Notes: generated by a model from the letters alone, not told the origin. 64,000 nt of DNA from JBGTSJ01 sp041940305 (GCA_041940305.1 JBGTSJ010000018.1:62001-126000); one strand, 5' to 3'. Positions 38,126-47,636 are shown, numbered from the stretch's first letter. Numbers and translations: made by a program.

Positions 38126-41100
38126 GGAAATGAGGGGGCGGGGAATACCGGATGGATAGCGCCTCTTCCGCTCGCGGCCGTTGCGCTCCTCCTCCTGTCC
38201 AGCCGGGGGTTCGTCGGACGATTCCGACCCGATCGCTCGCCGCGTCGCCGGCGCGTCCACTCCCAGCTGCTGGAGGACCAGGGGCCGCACAGCGTCCGAA
38301 ACAGTGGCGAGCCATCGCAGTTCGCCGGTCTCACGAGCTGCGACCGGTCGTCCGTCGAGGTACGCGATCCGGTTTCCCGCAGTCGCCGGGACCCGCTCCT
38401 CGGAGTTGACGACGCCCAGCAGGTTCAGCGGGTCGGCGGCCGACAACACCGTGATCTCGCTTGACGGCTTTGCGTCGCGGCAGCGGCGCAGCTCACGGAT
38501 CGAATCGGCCAGAGCAAACTGCTCGCCGGCGACTCCTTTGATGAACCGCCCGCCGCGCAGTTCGCCCCGCGCTTCCAGCCGACGATAGACCTGCACCAGT
38601 TCCCACCACGGCGGCGCTCCGGACTCGCGGCGGAGCAGGTCCTTGAAGATCACGCCCCACCGGCGAACGAGCTGCCACGCCCATTGCTCGACAATCTCAC
38701 GACGCCGATCCCGCTCGGCCCTCAGTCGTTCCGGGTCGCGTGTCCGTTTCGGACTCGCACTCTCCGCCAGATCGGTCCCGACTTCGCGCCGCCACACGGA
38801 CCAGCGGCCGGCTGTTCCGCTCGACCGCCGGCGTCGCACCACGCGCGGCGCCCGCTTTCGTGCTGAATCTCCACGCCCGCTGGTCGCCGCCAGTCGCACC
38901 AGGCTTCGCATGCCGGCAATACCGTCCGACGTAATCAACCCGCGCACAACGAGTTCGCCCAATGCGTCGTCCAACTGTCCCGGCAGCAGCGGAGTCTCGC
39001 GGAGGATGTCGGCGGCGAACATTGCACCTTGATTCCGCAGCACGTCGAGCACCACCTGCGCGTCGCTGCTGAGGATCGACAACTCCGCCGGCGGTCGCAC
39101 CTCGGTCAGCCAGCCCCGGTCCTCTCGCAGAAACAGCGAGATCGGGGCCACCCGGGTGATCGACGCCATCGGCCGCGACGCCTCTGCCTTCCGCGGCTTC
39201 GGGTACAGCCTGCCCCAGGCAATTTCACCGGTCAGGCAGAGCTCATCCAGCCAGTCGCCGCGATATCCGCTCAGCCGCGCGGGCAGCACGTCGCGCTCCC
39301 AGCAGATCGCAGGCAGATCGAGCCCCTGTAATTGGGCGACGACCTCGAACAGACCGTTCGTCCCGGTGCGGCGCGACTCTCCGGTCAGTCCGTGGTGCTG
39401 GTGCAGGAATCTCAGGTAGGCCGGCAGTTCGACCGGCTCGATTTCGCGACGGAGCCCGGCGACGGTCAGTCGATGAATGCGGGCCAGTAGCCGCCGGTGG
39501 CACCATTCAGGAGCGCGAGATGTCGGTCTGCCGGGTGGCTCGCGTTCGCCGGCGTCCTCGGCAGAATGACGTTCGCCGCTCTCGTACTCGCGGAACTGAC
39601 CCTGAAGGACGATGCCCTCTCCCTCAAGACCCTGCAATGCCGCGTCCGACTGCTCGATGCTGAATCCCAGGAGTGCCGAGATCTCTCGTGCGGTGATTGG
39701 TCCGGCGACTTCGAGGAGACCGCGGACTGCGGCCAGCCGCGCATCGGTGGACGACCAATCCGCTTCAATTCCCGGCGGGACGGTCAGCGTCTGGTCCGGC
39801 GCCACGTCCGGGAACATGGCCTGCATCATCGGCCAGCGTTCGGCAGCCACCCATGCCTGCCGGGAAGCCTCGAAACGAACGACCGTCGCGCGCGCGTCAC
39901 GCTCCAATTCCGCATAGTACGACTGCCAGTCATCGACCGGGTCGCCCCGGAAGGGGGGATGCTTTCCTTCGCCGTCATCCCGCTGCGAGGCTTCGTCGAT
40001 TGGCACGAAGACCCGGCTGAGCAGCACGTCATGGAGTTCGTCCGCATTGCGTACCAGCGGCTGCGCCTCGGCCACCACCTGCGCGATGGCTTCCGGATCG
40101 AGCCGTCCCAAGTCGCGCACACTATCGACCGTCAGAGTGCGTCGCGTTGAGGCCGCCATTGCCCGCCGCTCCTGGATTTCGCCGCCGTCCAGGAACGCGT
40201 ACGGGTTGGCATTCAGTAGCTCATACGCAAAAGGGGACGGCTCGCGCGTATCGCGGCCGGTCAGCGTGATCTCCCCCGATTCGATCCGAGCGAGCACCTG
40301 CAGCAACCCGTCGAGATCAAGGGCTTCGTGCAGGCAGTCGTCCATGGTTTGCCGCATCAGCGGGTGGTCGGGGAGTTCGTGGTCGCCGGTGATGTTTTCC
40401 TGGCAGCCGGTCAGCTTGGGGAACACCGCCGTCAGCAGGTCCTCACTGCGGAACCGCTGAATGGCCGGCGGCACCTTCTTGCCGTTGCGGGACCGCGCGA
40501 CCTGCAGCGCCCGGGTGGCGTTCCATCGCCAGCGGACGTGGAACACCGGCACGGCCAGCACCGCCTGCTCCAGCAGATTGCGGGCGTTGTCCGTGCGCAG
40601 CATCGCGAACAGGCTCTCGATGGGAAAGCTGTGCTGCGGTCCCAGCGACAGGATGAACCCGTCATCGTCTGCGGTCGCCTGCAGCTCGAAGTCGAAGGAG
40701 CGACAGAACCGCTTCCGCATCGCGAAGCCCCACGCCTTGTTGACGCGGCTGCCGAAGGGAGCATGCACCACCAGCTGCATTCCGCCCGACTCATCGAAGA
40801 ACCGCTCAAACACGATCCGCTGCTGCGTGGGCACGATGCCGATCGCCGCCTTCTGTGCCGCCACATAGGTGATGGCCTGCTCCGCCGCATGCGGCGAGCA
40901 GTGGCACTCGCTGGCGATCTGTGCGACGAGAGGATGGGGAGAAGTGGCGGGCTCGTTCTCGTCCCTCACTCCCGGCCCCTCTCCCGCGATTTCGTCGATC
41001 TGTGTGGAAAGTGCCTCGCGCGGGAGAGAGGAGACCTCTTTGGACGCCTCACTTGCGACCGCGTTAAATCCCGATTCGACGATCCTCCGCTCCAGGTCTT

Positions 41101-43012
41101 CCCGCAGTCGCGACACCTCCTCCGACAATTCGATCGTGCGTCCCGGCGCTTCTCCCTGCCAGAAGGGAATCGTCGGCGGGGCGCCATGCGCGTCGGTCAC
41201 GATCAGATCATTGCCCCGCAGCTGGCGGATCCGCCACGACGAGTTTCCCAGCTGAAAGACATCCCCGGCACTGCTCTCGACGCCGAATTCTTCGTCCACC
41301 GAACCGACGACGGTGTTCTCGGGATCCAGCACGACGCGGATCGAGTCCACCTCAGGGATCGCGCCCGCATTGCTGATCGCCGTCAGCCGCGCGTTCCGCC
41401 GCCCCCGCAGGCGGCCGTTGACCTGGTCATGATGCAGCAGCGCCAGCGTCCGCCCCGACGTGGACGTCAGCCCTTCGCTCAGATACCGCAACGTCTCGTC
41501 GAACTGTCGGCGCGAGAGACTGCGATAGGGATAGGCCCTGCGGCACAGCGCAAACAGTTCATCGGTGCTCCACTCCCGCGCCGACGTCTCCGCCACGATC
41601 TGTTGTGCGAGCACATCCAGCGGCGCTTCGGGGATCGGGATCGCGTCCAGCCGCCCCTGCCCGATCGCCCGGATCAGTCCCATGCACTCGATCAGCTCAT
41701 CGCGGGTGAGGGCGAACAGCCGCCCCTTCGGCGTGAGGCCCAGCGCGTGTCCGGAACGGCCGATCCGCTGCAGGAACGTAGCGATCGACCGCGGCGAGCC
41801 CAGTTGCACCACGAGATCGACGTGACCGACATCGATTCCCAGTTCCAGCGAAGCGGTCGCCACGACGGCTTTGATCCGCCCCGCTTTCAGCTTCTGCTCG
41901 GTGTCCAGCCGCAGGTCGGTCGCCAGCGAACCGTGATGGCAGCTGACCATCTCCTCCCCGAGCAGTTCCGACAACTGATGTGTGACTCGCTCGGCGAGCT
42001 TGCGCGTGTTGACGAACACCAGCGTGCTGCGGTGCTCCTGGATCAACTCGACGAGCCGGGCGTTGATCTCCTTCCATTGCTCGTGCGAGCAGACGGCGGA
42101 GAGATCACTTGGCGGCGTCTCGATGGCGAGGTCCAGTGTCCGTGCGTGGCCGACATTGATGATTGAAATCGGCGCTGAACTCGCCTCCCTCTCCCCCGGG
42201 AGGTGCGTCGTTCTCCCGCAGGATTCAATCGGGGGAGAGGGGCCGAATAGGACAGGGCTGTGCTTTCCCCTCACCCCCGGCCCCTCTCCTGCGATGTTGT
42301 CTGGTCGCGTGGAGAGCGGTTCGCGCGGGAGAGGGGAGTGGCTTATTGCGACACTTCCTGTCCCGACTAGAAAGTCCGCCATGCGCTCGATCGGTTTCTG
42401 GGTGGCCGACAATCCGATGCGCTGCAGCGGCCGTTGCGTGAGCGCCGCGAGTCGCTCGACGCTCAACGACAGATGCGATCCCCGTTTGTCCCGCACCAGT
42501 GCATGAATCTCGTCCACGATCAGCGTATCGACGGAGCGCAGCACGTCCCGGCTCTTCTCGGCCGTGAGCATGAGGTACAGCGACTCGGGAGTCGTCACCA
42601 GTATGTGCGGCGGGTTCTTGACGAGAGCCGCCCGGCGATGGGAGGGCGTGTCCCCCGTCCGCAGCCCCACGCGCAGCTGGGGCACGGCCACACCGTCCGC
42701 GTCCGCCTGCGCGCCGATTTCGGCTAGCGGGACTTCCAGATTGCGGTGCATGTCGTTCGACAATGCCCGCAGCGGTGAGACATAGACGACGCGCATCTCA
42801 TCGGCGAGCCGTCCCTCCGCCCCTTCGCGAAACAGCCGGTCGATTACCGCCAGAAACGCCGTCAGCGTCTTGCCGCTGCCAGTCGGGGCCGCAATGAGCG
42901 TGTGCTTCCCCGACGCGATCTCCGGCCATCCCAGAGATTGCGGCTCCGTCGGACCTGCGAACCGGCCCGAGAACCAGCGTTGGATGACCGGGTGAAAGGT
43001 GTGAACCGCCAT
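38123..43012 (-). CDS. lhr: Lhr-type ATP-dependent helicase carrying intragenic palindromic elements
   Basis: A 1629-residue superfamily 2 helicase, longer than usual Lhr (about 1500). Motifs: Walker A APTGSGKTLTAF, DEIHAL, LSATQ and QRIGRSGH, then the Lhr C-terminal region (IVFERFFDESGGMQLVVHAPFG, then FELQATADDD). It acts in DNA repair as a 3'-5' helicase in other bacteria. The Met at 43012 has a GAGGCGAGG site and starts AVHTFHPVIQRWF; the longer frame to 43243 is not family-like. Two inserts are in frame but absent from family-typical sequence: about residues 225-275 (SPLPREPLSTRPDNIAGEGP) and about 660-684 (SSLPREALSTQIDEIAGEGP). Both arise from the palindromic elements listed below. Confidence 0.94.
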   Translation of the reverse strand: MAVHTFHPVIQRWFSGRFAGPTEPQSLGWPEIASGKHTLIAAPTGSGKTLTAFLAVIDRLFREGAEGRLADEMRVVYVSPLRALSNDMHRNLEVPLAEIGAQADADGVAVPQLRVGLRTGDTPSHRRAALVKNPPHILVTTPESLYLMLTAEKSRDVLRSVDTLIVDEIHALVRDKRGSHLSLSVERLAALTQRPLQRIGLSATQKPIERMADFLVGTGSVAISHSPLPREPLSTRPDNIAGEGPGVRGKHSPVLFGPSPPIESCGRTTHLPGEREASSAPISIINVGHARTLDLAIETPPSDLSAVCSHEQWKEINARLVELIQEHRSTLVFVNTRKLAERVTHQLSELLGEEMVSCHHGSLATDLRLDTEQKLKAGRIKAVVATASLELGIDVGHVDLVVQLGSPRSIATFLQRIGRSGHALGLTPKGRLFALTRDELIECMGLIRAIGQGRLDAIPIPEAPLDVLAQQIVAETSAREWSTDELFALCRRAYPYRSLSRRQFDETLRYLSEGLTSTSGRTLALLHHDQVNGRLRGRRNARLTAISNAGAIPEVDSIRVVLDPENTVVGSVDEEFGVESSAGDVFQLGNSSWRIRQLRGNDLIVTDAHGAPPTIPFWQGEAPGRTIELSEEVSRLREDLERRIVESGFNAVASEASKEVSSLPREALSTQIDEIAGEGPGVRDENEPATSPHPLVAQIASECHCSPHAAEQAITYVAAQKAAIGIVPTQQRIVFERFFDESGGMQLVVHAPFGSRVNKAWGFAMRKRFCRSFDFELQATADDDGFILSLGPQHSFPIESLFAMLRTDNARNLLEQAVLAVPVFHVRWRWNATRALQVARSRNGKKVPPAIQRFRSEDLLTAVFPKLTGCQENITGDHELPDHPLMRQTMDDCLHEALDLDGLLQVLARIESGEITLTGRDTREPSPFAYELLNANPYAFLDGGEIQERRAMAASTRRTLTVDSVRDLGRLDPEAIAQVVAEAQPLVRNADELHDVLLSRVFVPIDEASQRDDGEGKHPPFRGDPVDDWQSYYAELERDARATVVRFEASRQAWVAAERWPMMQAMFPDVAPDQTLTVPPGIEADWSSTDARLAAVRGLLEVAGPITAREISALLGFSIEQSDAALQGLEGEGIVLQGQFREYESGERHSAEDAGEREPPGRPTSRAPEWCHRRLLARIHRLTVAGLRREIEPVELPAYLRFLHQHHGLTGESRRTGTNGLFEVVAQLQGLDLPAICWERDVLPARLSGYRGDWLDELCLTGEIAWGRLYPKPRKAEASRPMASITRVAPISLFLREDRGWLTEVRPPAELSILSSDAQVVLDVLRNQGAMFAADILRETPLLPGQLDDALGELVVRGLITSDGIAGMRSLVRLAATSGRGDSARKRAPRVVRRRRSSGTAGRWSVWRREVGTDLAESASPKRTRDPERLRAERDRRREIVEQWAWQLVRRWGVIFKDLLRRESGAPPWWELVQVYRRLEARGELRGGRFIKGVAGEQFALADSIRELRRCRDAKPSSEITVLSAADPLNLLGVVNSEERVPATAGNRIAYLDGRPVAARETGELRWLATVSDAVRPLVLQQLGVDAPATRRAIGSESSDEPPAGQEEERNGRERKRRYPSGIPRPLIS
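40963..41033 (+). repeat. Palindromic REP-like element inside lhr (copy C)
   Basis: A ~71-bp element of the shape CCCGGCCCCTCTCCCGCGA, variable middle, CTCGCGCGGGAGAGAGGAG. It shares its ends with the copies at 42266-42338 and 20018-20090, and it encodes about 24 residues of Lhr in frame. Confidence 0.8.
42186..42245 (-). repeat. Shorter, divergent palindromic element inside lhr (copy B)
   Basis: An inverted arm pair (CCCTCTCCCCCGGGAG to GGGGGAGAGGGGCCG) sits next to copy A in the opposite orientation. The pair looks like a doublet of the same family. Confidence 0.65.
42266..42338 (+). repeat. Palindromic REP-like element inside lhr (copy A)
   Basis: A ~73-bp element with CACCCCCGGCCCCTCTCC at the left and CGCGCGGGAGAGGGGAG at the right end, a variable middle, and an imperfectly paired stem. 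Together with copy B it inserts about 50 residues in frame into Lhr between the two RecA-like domains. Confidence 0.8.
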
Positions 43013-43030
43013 CCTCGCCTCGCTTGAATA

Positions 43031-43046
43031 CGATACGAATGTATCG
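43031..43046. promoter_or_regulatory. Palindromic operator-like site before lhr
   Basis: CGATAC-GAAT-GTATCG is a perfect inverted repeat 19 bases upstream of the chosen lhr start. Its position suits a repressor site for lhr transcription, but no regulator is known. Confidence 0.35.
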
Positions 43047-43253
43047 ATCATTGTAGCAGGCGGAAGCGCAACGGCATCCCATCGGCCACGAGAAACCGGA
43101 AGCCGGCAGCGCTCGGGAACCGGCATCACGGCCGGTCCGATGACGGAGCTGAGGTCGTTGTCGGAGTTCAGCGTGGAGTGGAACGGCTCAACCCCATAAT
43201 TTCCGCGTTGCGCACACGTCCCTCCTCGACGGGGCGTCAACACGGAAGTGGCC

Positions 43254-43880
43254 TTAATCGACCGAGTCCCCTAGTTCGCGCCGCAGTCTCAGCAGCACCC
43301 GCGACTTCGAGACTCGCACAGCGCCGGGCGTCATTGTGAGGTCCGCGGCGACATCTCCCGCAGCCCGCCCATCCACCACCACGCCCCAGAACGCCTGCCA
43401 CGTCCGTTCGTGGAACTCGTCACGGATCGACTCGAGCGCCTTGAGAAGCACGAGATTGAAGCCTGCATCCTGATCCGGATCCTGGTCTGATGCGGCTACT
43501 TCCGGGTCGAGCACCTGCTGCAGGCGGACGAAAGCGTCGGTGCCTCCAGTTGCTGCGGGTTGACGAGCGGCGCGGCGAAAATGGTCGCGAACCTTGTTTC
43601 GTGCGATCGTCAACAGCCAGCCGCGAAACGTGTCGGACGGGCGGTCCTTGCGAAACCGCTGCAGATGCGACGACACGGAGGAAAAGACTTCCTGCAGGAC
43701 GTCCAGCAGATCCTGTTCGGAGACGCCCCAGCCCCGGCACCACGTGGCGACGAGAGGAGCATAGAGTTTGACCAGCCGTTCCCATGCAACCGGGTCGGCA
43801 TGCCGCGCCTCATCCAGCAGGCTGCGGGAGGTGGAGCCGTTGGAACGCGGCGACTCGCTGTGACGGCTGCCGGTCGTCAT
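43254..43880 (-). CDS. ECF sigma factor coupled to the heme-motif kinase
   Basis: A 208-residue sigma factor. Region 2 carries WERLVKLYAPLVATW and DVLQEVFSSVSSHLQRF, with WLLTIARNKVRDHFRR; region 4 near the C-terminus reads FWGVVVDGRAAGDVAADL, then AVRVSKSRVLLRLRREL. The ATG at 43880 overlaps the TGA of the kinase gene at 43877-43879, so the two are translationally coupled in an ATGA pair. The kinase therefore most likely controls this sigma factor. Confidence 0.93.
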   Translation of the reverse strand: MTTGSRHSESPRSNGSTSRSLLDEARHADPVAWERLVKLYAPLVATWCRGWGVSEQDLLDVLQEVFSSVSSHLQRFRKDRPSDTFRGWLLTIARNKVRDHFRRAARQPAATGGTDAFVRLQQVLDPEVAASDQDPDQDAGFNLVLLKALESIRDEFHERTWQAFWGVVVDGRAAGDVAADLTMTPGAVRVSKSRVLLRLRRELGDSVD

Positions 43881-45835
43881 CCCGCGTCCGCCTTTCTGCG
43901 CTGCTGCGCAGCGAACGCGGCGATCACGAAGACCCCCAGCAGCACGCCGGCGATCGTGATCATCAGCGTGAACGCGCCGCGCAACCCCTGCCGCGTGCTC
44001 TCGATCTCGCGGTCGAGCGGGCGGACGATCTTGAGCACGCCCACCACGTCTCCCACAACCCAGTCCTTTTTCGGACTGCGCCCGTCGGGATGGTTGTGGC
44101 AACCGATGCAGCTCTGCTCCATGTGCCGTGCCGTGTAGTACACCAGCTTGCGGCGGCCATCCTCGTTCACGAACCGCGCGAACTCGGCCGGAGGCTGGGC
44201 GTCGGGCTGCGCGTGCGCTTCAAGCCAGATGAGCGCCTCGTCGTCCAGTTCAGTGTGCGGGCCTCCATCTTCGCGGCCCGGCCACGGGTAACGGCTGTAG
44301 AGCCGGACTTCCATCCCCGGACTGCGCTGGCTGATCCGCTGTGCCAGGTCGATGGCGAACGTCGCCGGCAGCGGCAACGAAGGATGCACCGTCTGGTAAT
44401 TCTCGGTGATGCTGATGTTGGCGACGCGGGGATCGATGTCCTCGATCTCCTGACTGTAGAACCGCCACGCCTCGTCCAGCATTTTCGTCTGCTGCCGCGA
44501 GCTTTCGAGGGCCGTCTCCCGGACGAGGTACTCCGACAGGCTGGAGAGATACCAAAGTCCCGCGCCAGACCCCACGATGACCGCCAGCAGCAGGCTCACG
44601 GCGAGCGGATTGCGGCGGCACCACCGCAGGCAGCGCTCGACATATCCGATGGGCCGGGCCACGATCGGCTGTCCAACCTGATACCGGCGCAGATCGTCCC
44701 CGAACTGCCTTGCCGTGGCGTAGCGGCGCGACGCAGACTTGCTCATTGCCTTGAGGCAGATCACGTCCAGGTCACGCGGGACTGTCGGCTTCAATTGTCG
44801 GAGCGGACGCGGTTCATCCTCGAGCACCTGCAGCAGCAGCAGCCGCCGGTTGCCGTGAAACGGCCGTTCGCCGGTGAGCATCTCGTACAGCACGACTCCC
44901 AGGCTGTACACGTCGCTCCGCGCATCCACCGCATGCGATGCGCCGGCCGCCTGCTCCGGAGACATGTAGGCGGGCGTCCCCATCACCCGGCCGTCCGAAG
45001 TCATCGTCGCTTCGCCCGTGTCCCGCTTGGCCAGTCCGAAGTCGAGCAGGTGAGCATGCCCTTCCCGGTCGATCAGAATATTGGATGGCTTAATGTCGCG
45101 ATGCACGACGCCGTGGTCGTGCGCGTACTGCAGCGCGTCTGCCAGTTCGACCGCACATGCGGCCGCCCAGCCCGGATCGAGGGCGCCCCGCGTCAACCGC
45201 TGTTCGAGGGTCTCTCCGTCGATGTACTCGCTGACGAGATACCACACGCCGTCATCGGTCTGCCCGATTTCACGCAGGGCGACGATGGCAGGATGGCTCA
45301 GCTGCGCGGCGCTTCGAGCCTCGCGGAGAAAACGCTCGATCTCTTCATGCGATGCCAGGCTCCCCGCGCGCTGGACCTTCAGCGCCACGGTTCGCTCCAA
45401 CTGCGTGTCGCGGGCGCGAAACACGTAGCCGAACGAACCGACGCCCAACTCCGCCTGCAGCTCGAATCGATCGAGATGGACGGGACCGATCGCCAGCCGG
45501 TGAGCCAGATCGCGGCCGGCATCCGCGGTAATCGATGGGCCGCCGGCATCCCGCAGGACCGACCGTGCCAGGACCGCGTCCCCCAATTCGGCCGCACCGG
45601 CTGTGGAGTTGTCCGGCCGAAGTCCGCGCAAACGGGTCACCAACTCGTCCGCGTTCCCCCCTTTTGCTTCGACGGCCTCCAGCCGCTGCTGGCACTGCGG
45701 GCACGAATCCAGATGGGTCGCGATGGCCTCCCATTCCTCACTGCGGACCGCGCCCGAAGCGAACGCCTGCAGCGCATCCGGCTGTGGACAGAAGACTTCG
45801 GGCATGAGCATGCGGGCCGCCGCGCGCCGGGCCAT
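43877..45835 (-). CDS. Ser/Thr protein kinase with CxxCH DUF3365-like sensor domain
   Basis: A 652-residue protein, its parts in order: an N-terminal zf-HC2-type finger (HLDSCPQCQQRL, about 40-52); a Hanks kinase (about 118-385; GVGSFGYV, ALKV, HRDIKPSNIL, DFGLAK, GTPAYMSPEQ); a transmembrane helix (about 405-425); then an extracytoplasmic DUF3365/Tll0287-like domain (about 430-605) with a c-type heme motif CIGCH at about 576-580; and a second transmembrane helix near 620-640. All catalytic kinase residues look intact. A heme-binding redox sensor would signal through the kinase to the coupled ECF sigma factor. The sensor identity is inferred from the motif and placement. Confidence 0.88.
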   Translation of the reverse strand: MARRAAARMLMPEVFCPQPDALQAFASGAVRSEEWEAIATHLDSCPQCQQRLEAVEAKGGNADELVTRLRGLRPDNSTAGAAELGDAVLARSVLRDAGGPSITADAGRDLAHRLAIGPVHLDRFELQAELGVGSFGYVFRARDTQLERTVALKVQRAGSLASHEEIERFLREARSAAQLSHPAIVALREIGQTDDGVWYLVSEYIDGETLEQRLTRGALDPGWAAACAVELADALQYAHDHGVVHRDIKPSNILIDREGHAHLLDFGLAKRDTGEATMTSDGRVMGTPAYMSPEQAAGASHAVDARSDVYSLGVVLYEMLTGERPFHGNRRLLLLQVLEDEPRPLRQLKPTVPRDLDVICLKAMSKSASRRYATARQFGDDLRRYQVGQPIVARPIGYVERCLRWCRRNPLAVSLLLAVIVGSGAGLWYLSSLSEYLVRETALESSRQQTKMLDEAWRFYSQEIEDIDPRVANISITENYQTVHPSLPLPATFAIDLAQRISQRSPGMEVRLYSRYPWPGREDGGPHTELDDEALIWLEAHAQPDAQPPAEFARFVNEDGRRKLVYYTARHMEQSCIGCHNHPDGRSPKKDWVVGDVVGVLKIVRPLDREIESTRQGLRGAFTLMITIAGVLLGVFVIAAFAAQQRRKADAG

Positions 45836-46050
45836 TGAGGGAGTGAAGCAGCCGAATCGCGCGGAACACCTTCATTCTAACGCGACAGCGTTACAACCGC
45901 CTCCAGAATGGCCGCGCACTAGAAGCCCCAGCTGCAATCGGCTCCGGCGTTGTGTAACGCCTCCGCGTTCTTGAAAATGGACGCAGTGGCACATCTCGCT
46001 CGCCCGTCGCCCGAAACCCGCTCTCACTCGCCAGACACAGGGAGACTCTC

Positions 46051-47601
46051 ATGGCTGCCAAGACTCGCCGCGAATTTCTGGATTGCATGGGGCGCGGCAT
46101 GCTCGTCGCCGGGCTCGGCACGGCCCTGTCGCACGACCTCGGGTTTTCCACCGCCTTCGCTGCCGAGGGAGCCGAGGAACTCTCCTTCGGAAAGTATGAT
46201 GCACTCGTCGATCTGCTGCAGAATACTCCCGCCGACAAGCTGCAGCCGGTGCTGGTCAAAAAGCTGCAGAGCGGCGAAGCCGACCTCCGCACGCTGATCG
46301 CCGCGGGCGCGCTCGCCAATGCGGAGACCTTCGGAGGTCAGGACTACGTCGGCTTCCACACGGCGATGGCCATGCTGCCGGCGCTGCAGATGACGGAACG
46401 ACTTCCCACGGAGCGTCGGCCGCTGCCGGTGCTCAAGGTGCTGTATCGCAATACTCAGCAATGCCAGCAGCACGGCGGCGCTTCTGTCAAAACGCTCGTC
46501 GCCCTGCACGCCGCCGAACACTCGCCGGAAGGGGACCTGGGGCTCGCCATCCGCGATGCCGCCCGCCGCGGTGAGATGCAGCAGTCGGAGAATCTGTTTG
46601 CCTCCGCGTCCGACGCATCGATGGACGAGATGTTCAACATCCTGCAGCCCGCCATGCAGGACGACATCAACGTGCACCGGTTCGTCTTCGCCCACCGCAC
46701 GTATGGGCTCGCGCAGATGCTCGGGCAGGATTACGCTTATGACATCCTGCGGCAATGCGTGCGGTTCTGCGTCGACCACGAACAGAACCGGCTGGAACGC
46801 AACTATCCGGAGTCCCCGATCCGGGCTCTGATGCCGAAGCTGCTGGATCAGTACAAGCTGGAGGGACTCACGCCGGGCACGCGAGATCCGGGCGATGCGT
46901 GGGTCGACCAGACCAGCCTGGCAATCTACAGCGGACCGCGCGAGGTTGCGGCCGAAATCGCCGCGGCCGCGCTGGCCGAAGGGATCGCTCCCGAAGTCGT
47001 CGGCGAAGCGATCTCGCTGGCGTCGAACCTGCTGGTCCTGCGGCAGGGCAAGGACAACTGGCGGACGCACGGCGATTCGCGCGGCGTGCACTCGTCCGAC
47101 GCGACCAACGCCTGGCGGAACATGGCGCGGCACGCCGACACGCGGCACGCCGTCACAGGACTGATCGTCGCGGCCTACCATTCCGCTTCGCACGACCCGT
47201 TCCCGACGGAGGCCTATCCAACCGAGGAGCATCGCGCGGCCATCAAGACCACCGATGCCGGCAAGCTCCTGGCCGAAGCCGAGGACGCGGTTAAGCACAA
47301 CGATCAGGGCCGTGCCGCGGCCGCGATCGAGATCTACAGCGAGCAGGGCTATGCCCCCGAGCCGGTGTTCGACCGGATGCTCGCCTACACCATCAGCGAG
47401 GACGGCCGCCTGCACGGCGAGAAGTACTATCACACCGTCGTCGAAGAGTTCGGCACGATCCGCCCGGCCTTCCGCTGGCGGCAGATGGTCGGACTGGCCC
47501 GCGTCACCGCCAGCGCCTACGGCTACAACCGGGAAGACCAGCACGGCTTCCGCGCCCCCGGCTACGAAGAAGCTTGCAGTCTCCTCGGCGTCACCGTGTA
47601 A
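46051..47601 (+). CDS. Tat-exported orphan protein, planctomycete type
   Basis: A 516-residue protein with a twin-Arg start (TRREFLDCMGRGMLVAGLG) and an Ala-rich core to about residue 40. The rest is a long helical repeat-like sequence (NTPADKLQPVLVKKLQSGEADLRTL). No cofactor motif or enzyme family is visible. The region near residues 45-120 resembles the other Tat orphan at 57025-58569 (LIEDTPREQLVEAVADQIRRG), so they are probably distant paralogs. Function unknown. Confidence 0.7.
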   Translation: MAAKTRREFLDCMGRGMLVAGLGTALSHDLGFSTAFAAEGAEELSFGKYDALVDLLQNTPADKLQPVLVKKLQSGEADLRTLIAAGALANAETFGGQDYVGFHTAMAMLPALQMTERLPTERRPLPVLKVLYRNTQQCQQHGGASVKTLVALHAAEHSPEGDLGLAIRDAARRGEMQQSENLFASASDASMDEMFNILQPAMQDDINVHRFVFAHRTYGLAQMLGQDYAYDILRQCVRFCVDHEQNRLERNYPESPIRALMPKLLDQYKLEGLTPGTRDPGDAWVDQTSLAIYSGPREVAAEIAAAALAEGIAPEVVGEAISLASNLLVLRQGKDNWRTHGDSRGVHSSDATNAWRNMARHADTRHAVTGLIVAAYHSASHDPFPTEAYPTEEHRAAIKTTDAGKLLAEAEDAVKHNDQGRAAAAIEIYSEQGYAPEPVFDRMLAYTISEDGRLHGEKYYHTVVEEFGTIRPAFRWRQMVGLARVTASAYGYNREDQHGFRAPGYEEACSLLGVTV

Positions 47602-47636
47602 TCCGGATCGGCACGTTGAATCGAAAGCCACGCTTA

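Noticed and set aside
43013..43243. Upstream extension of lhr
   Set aside because: Composition is unlike the helicase; a ribosome site and family start fit 43012.
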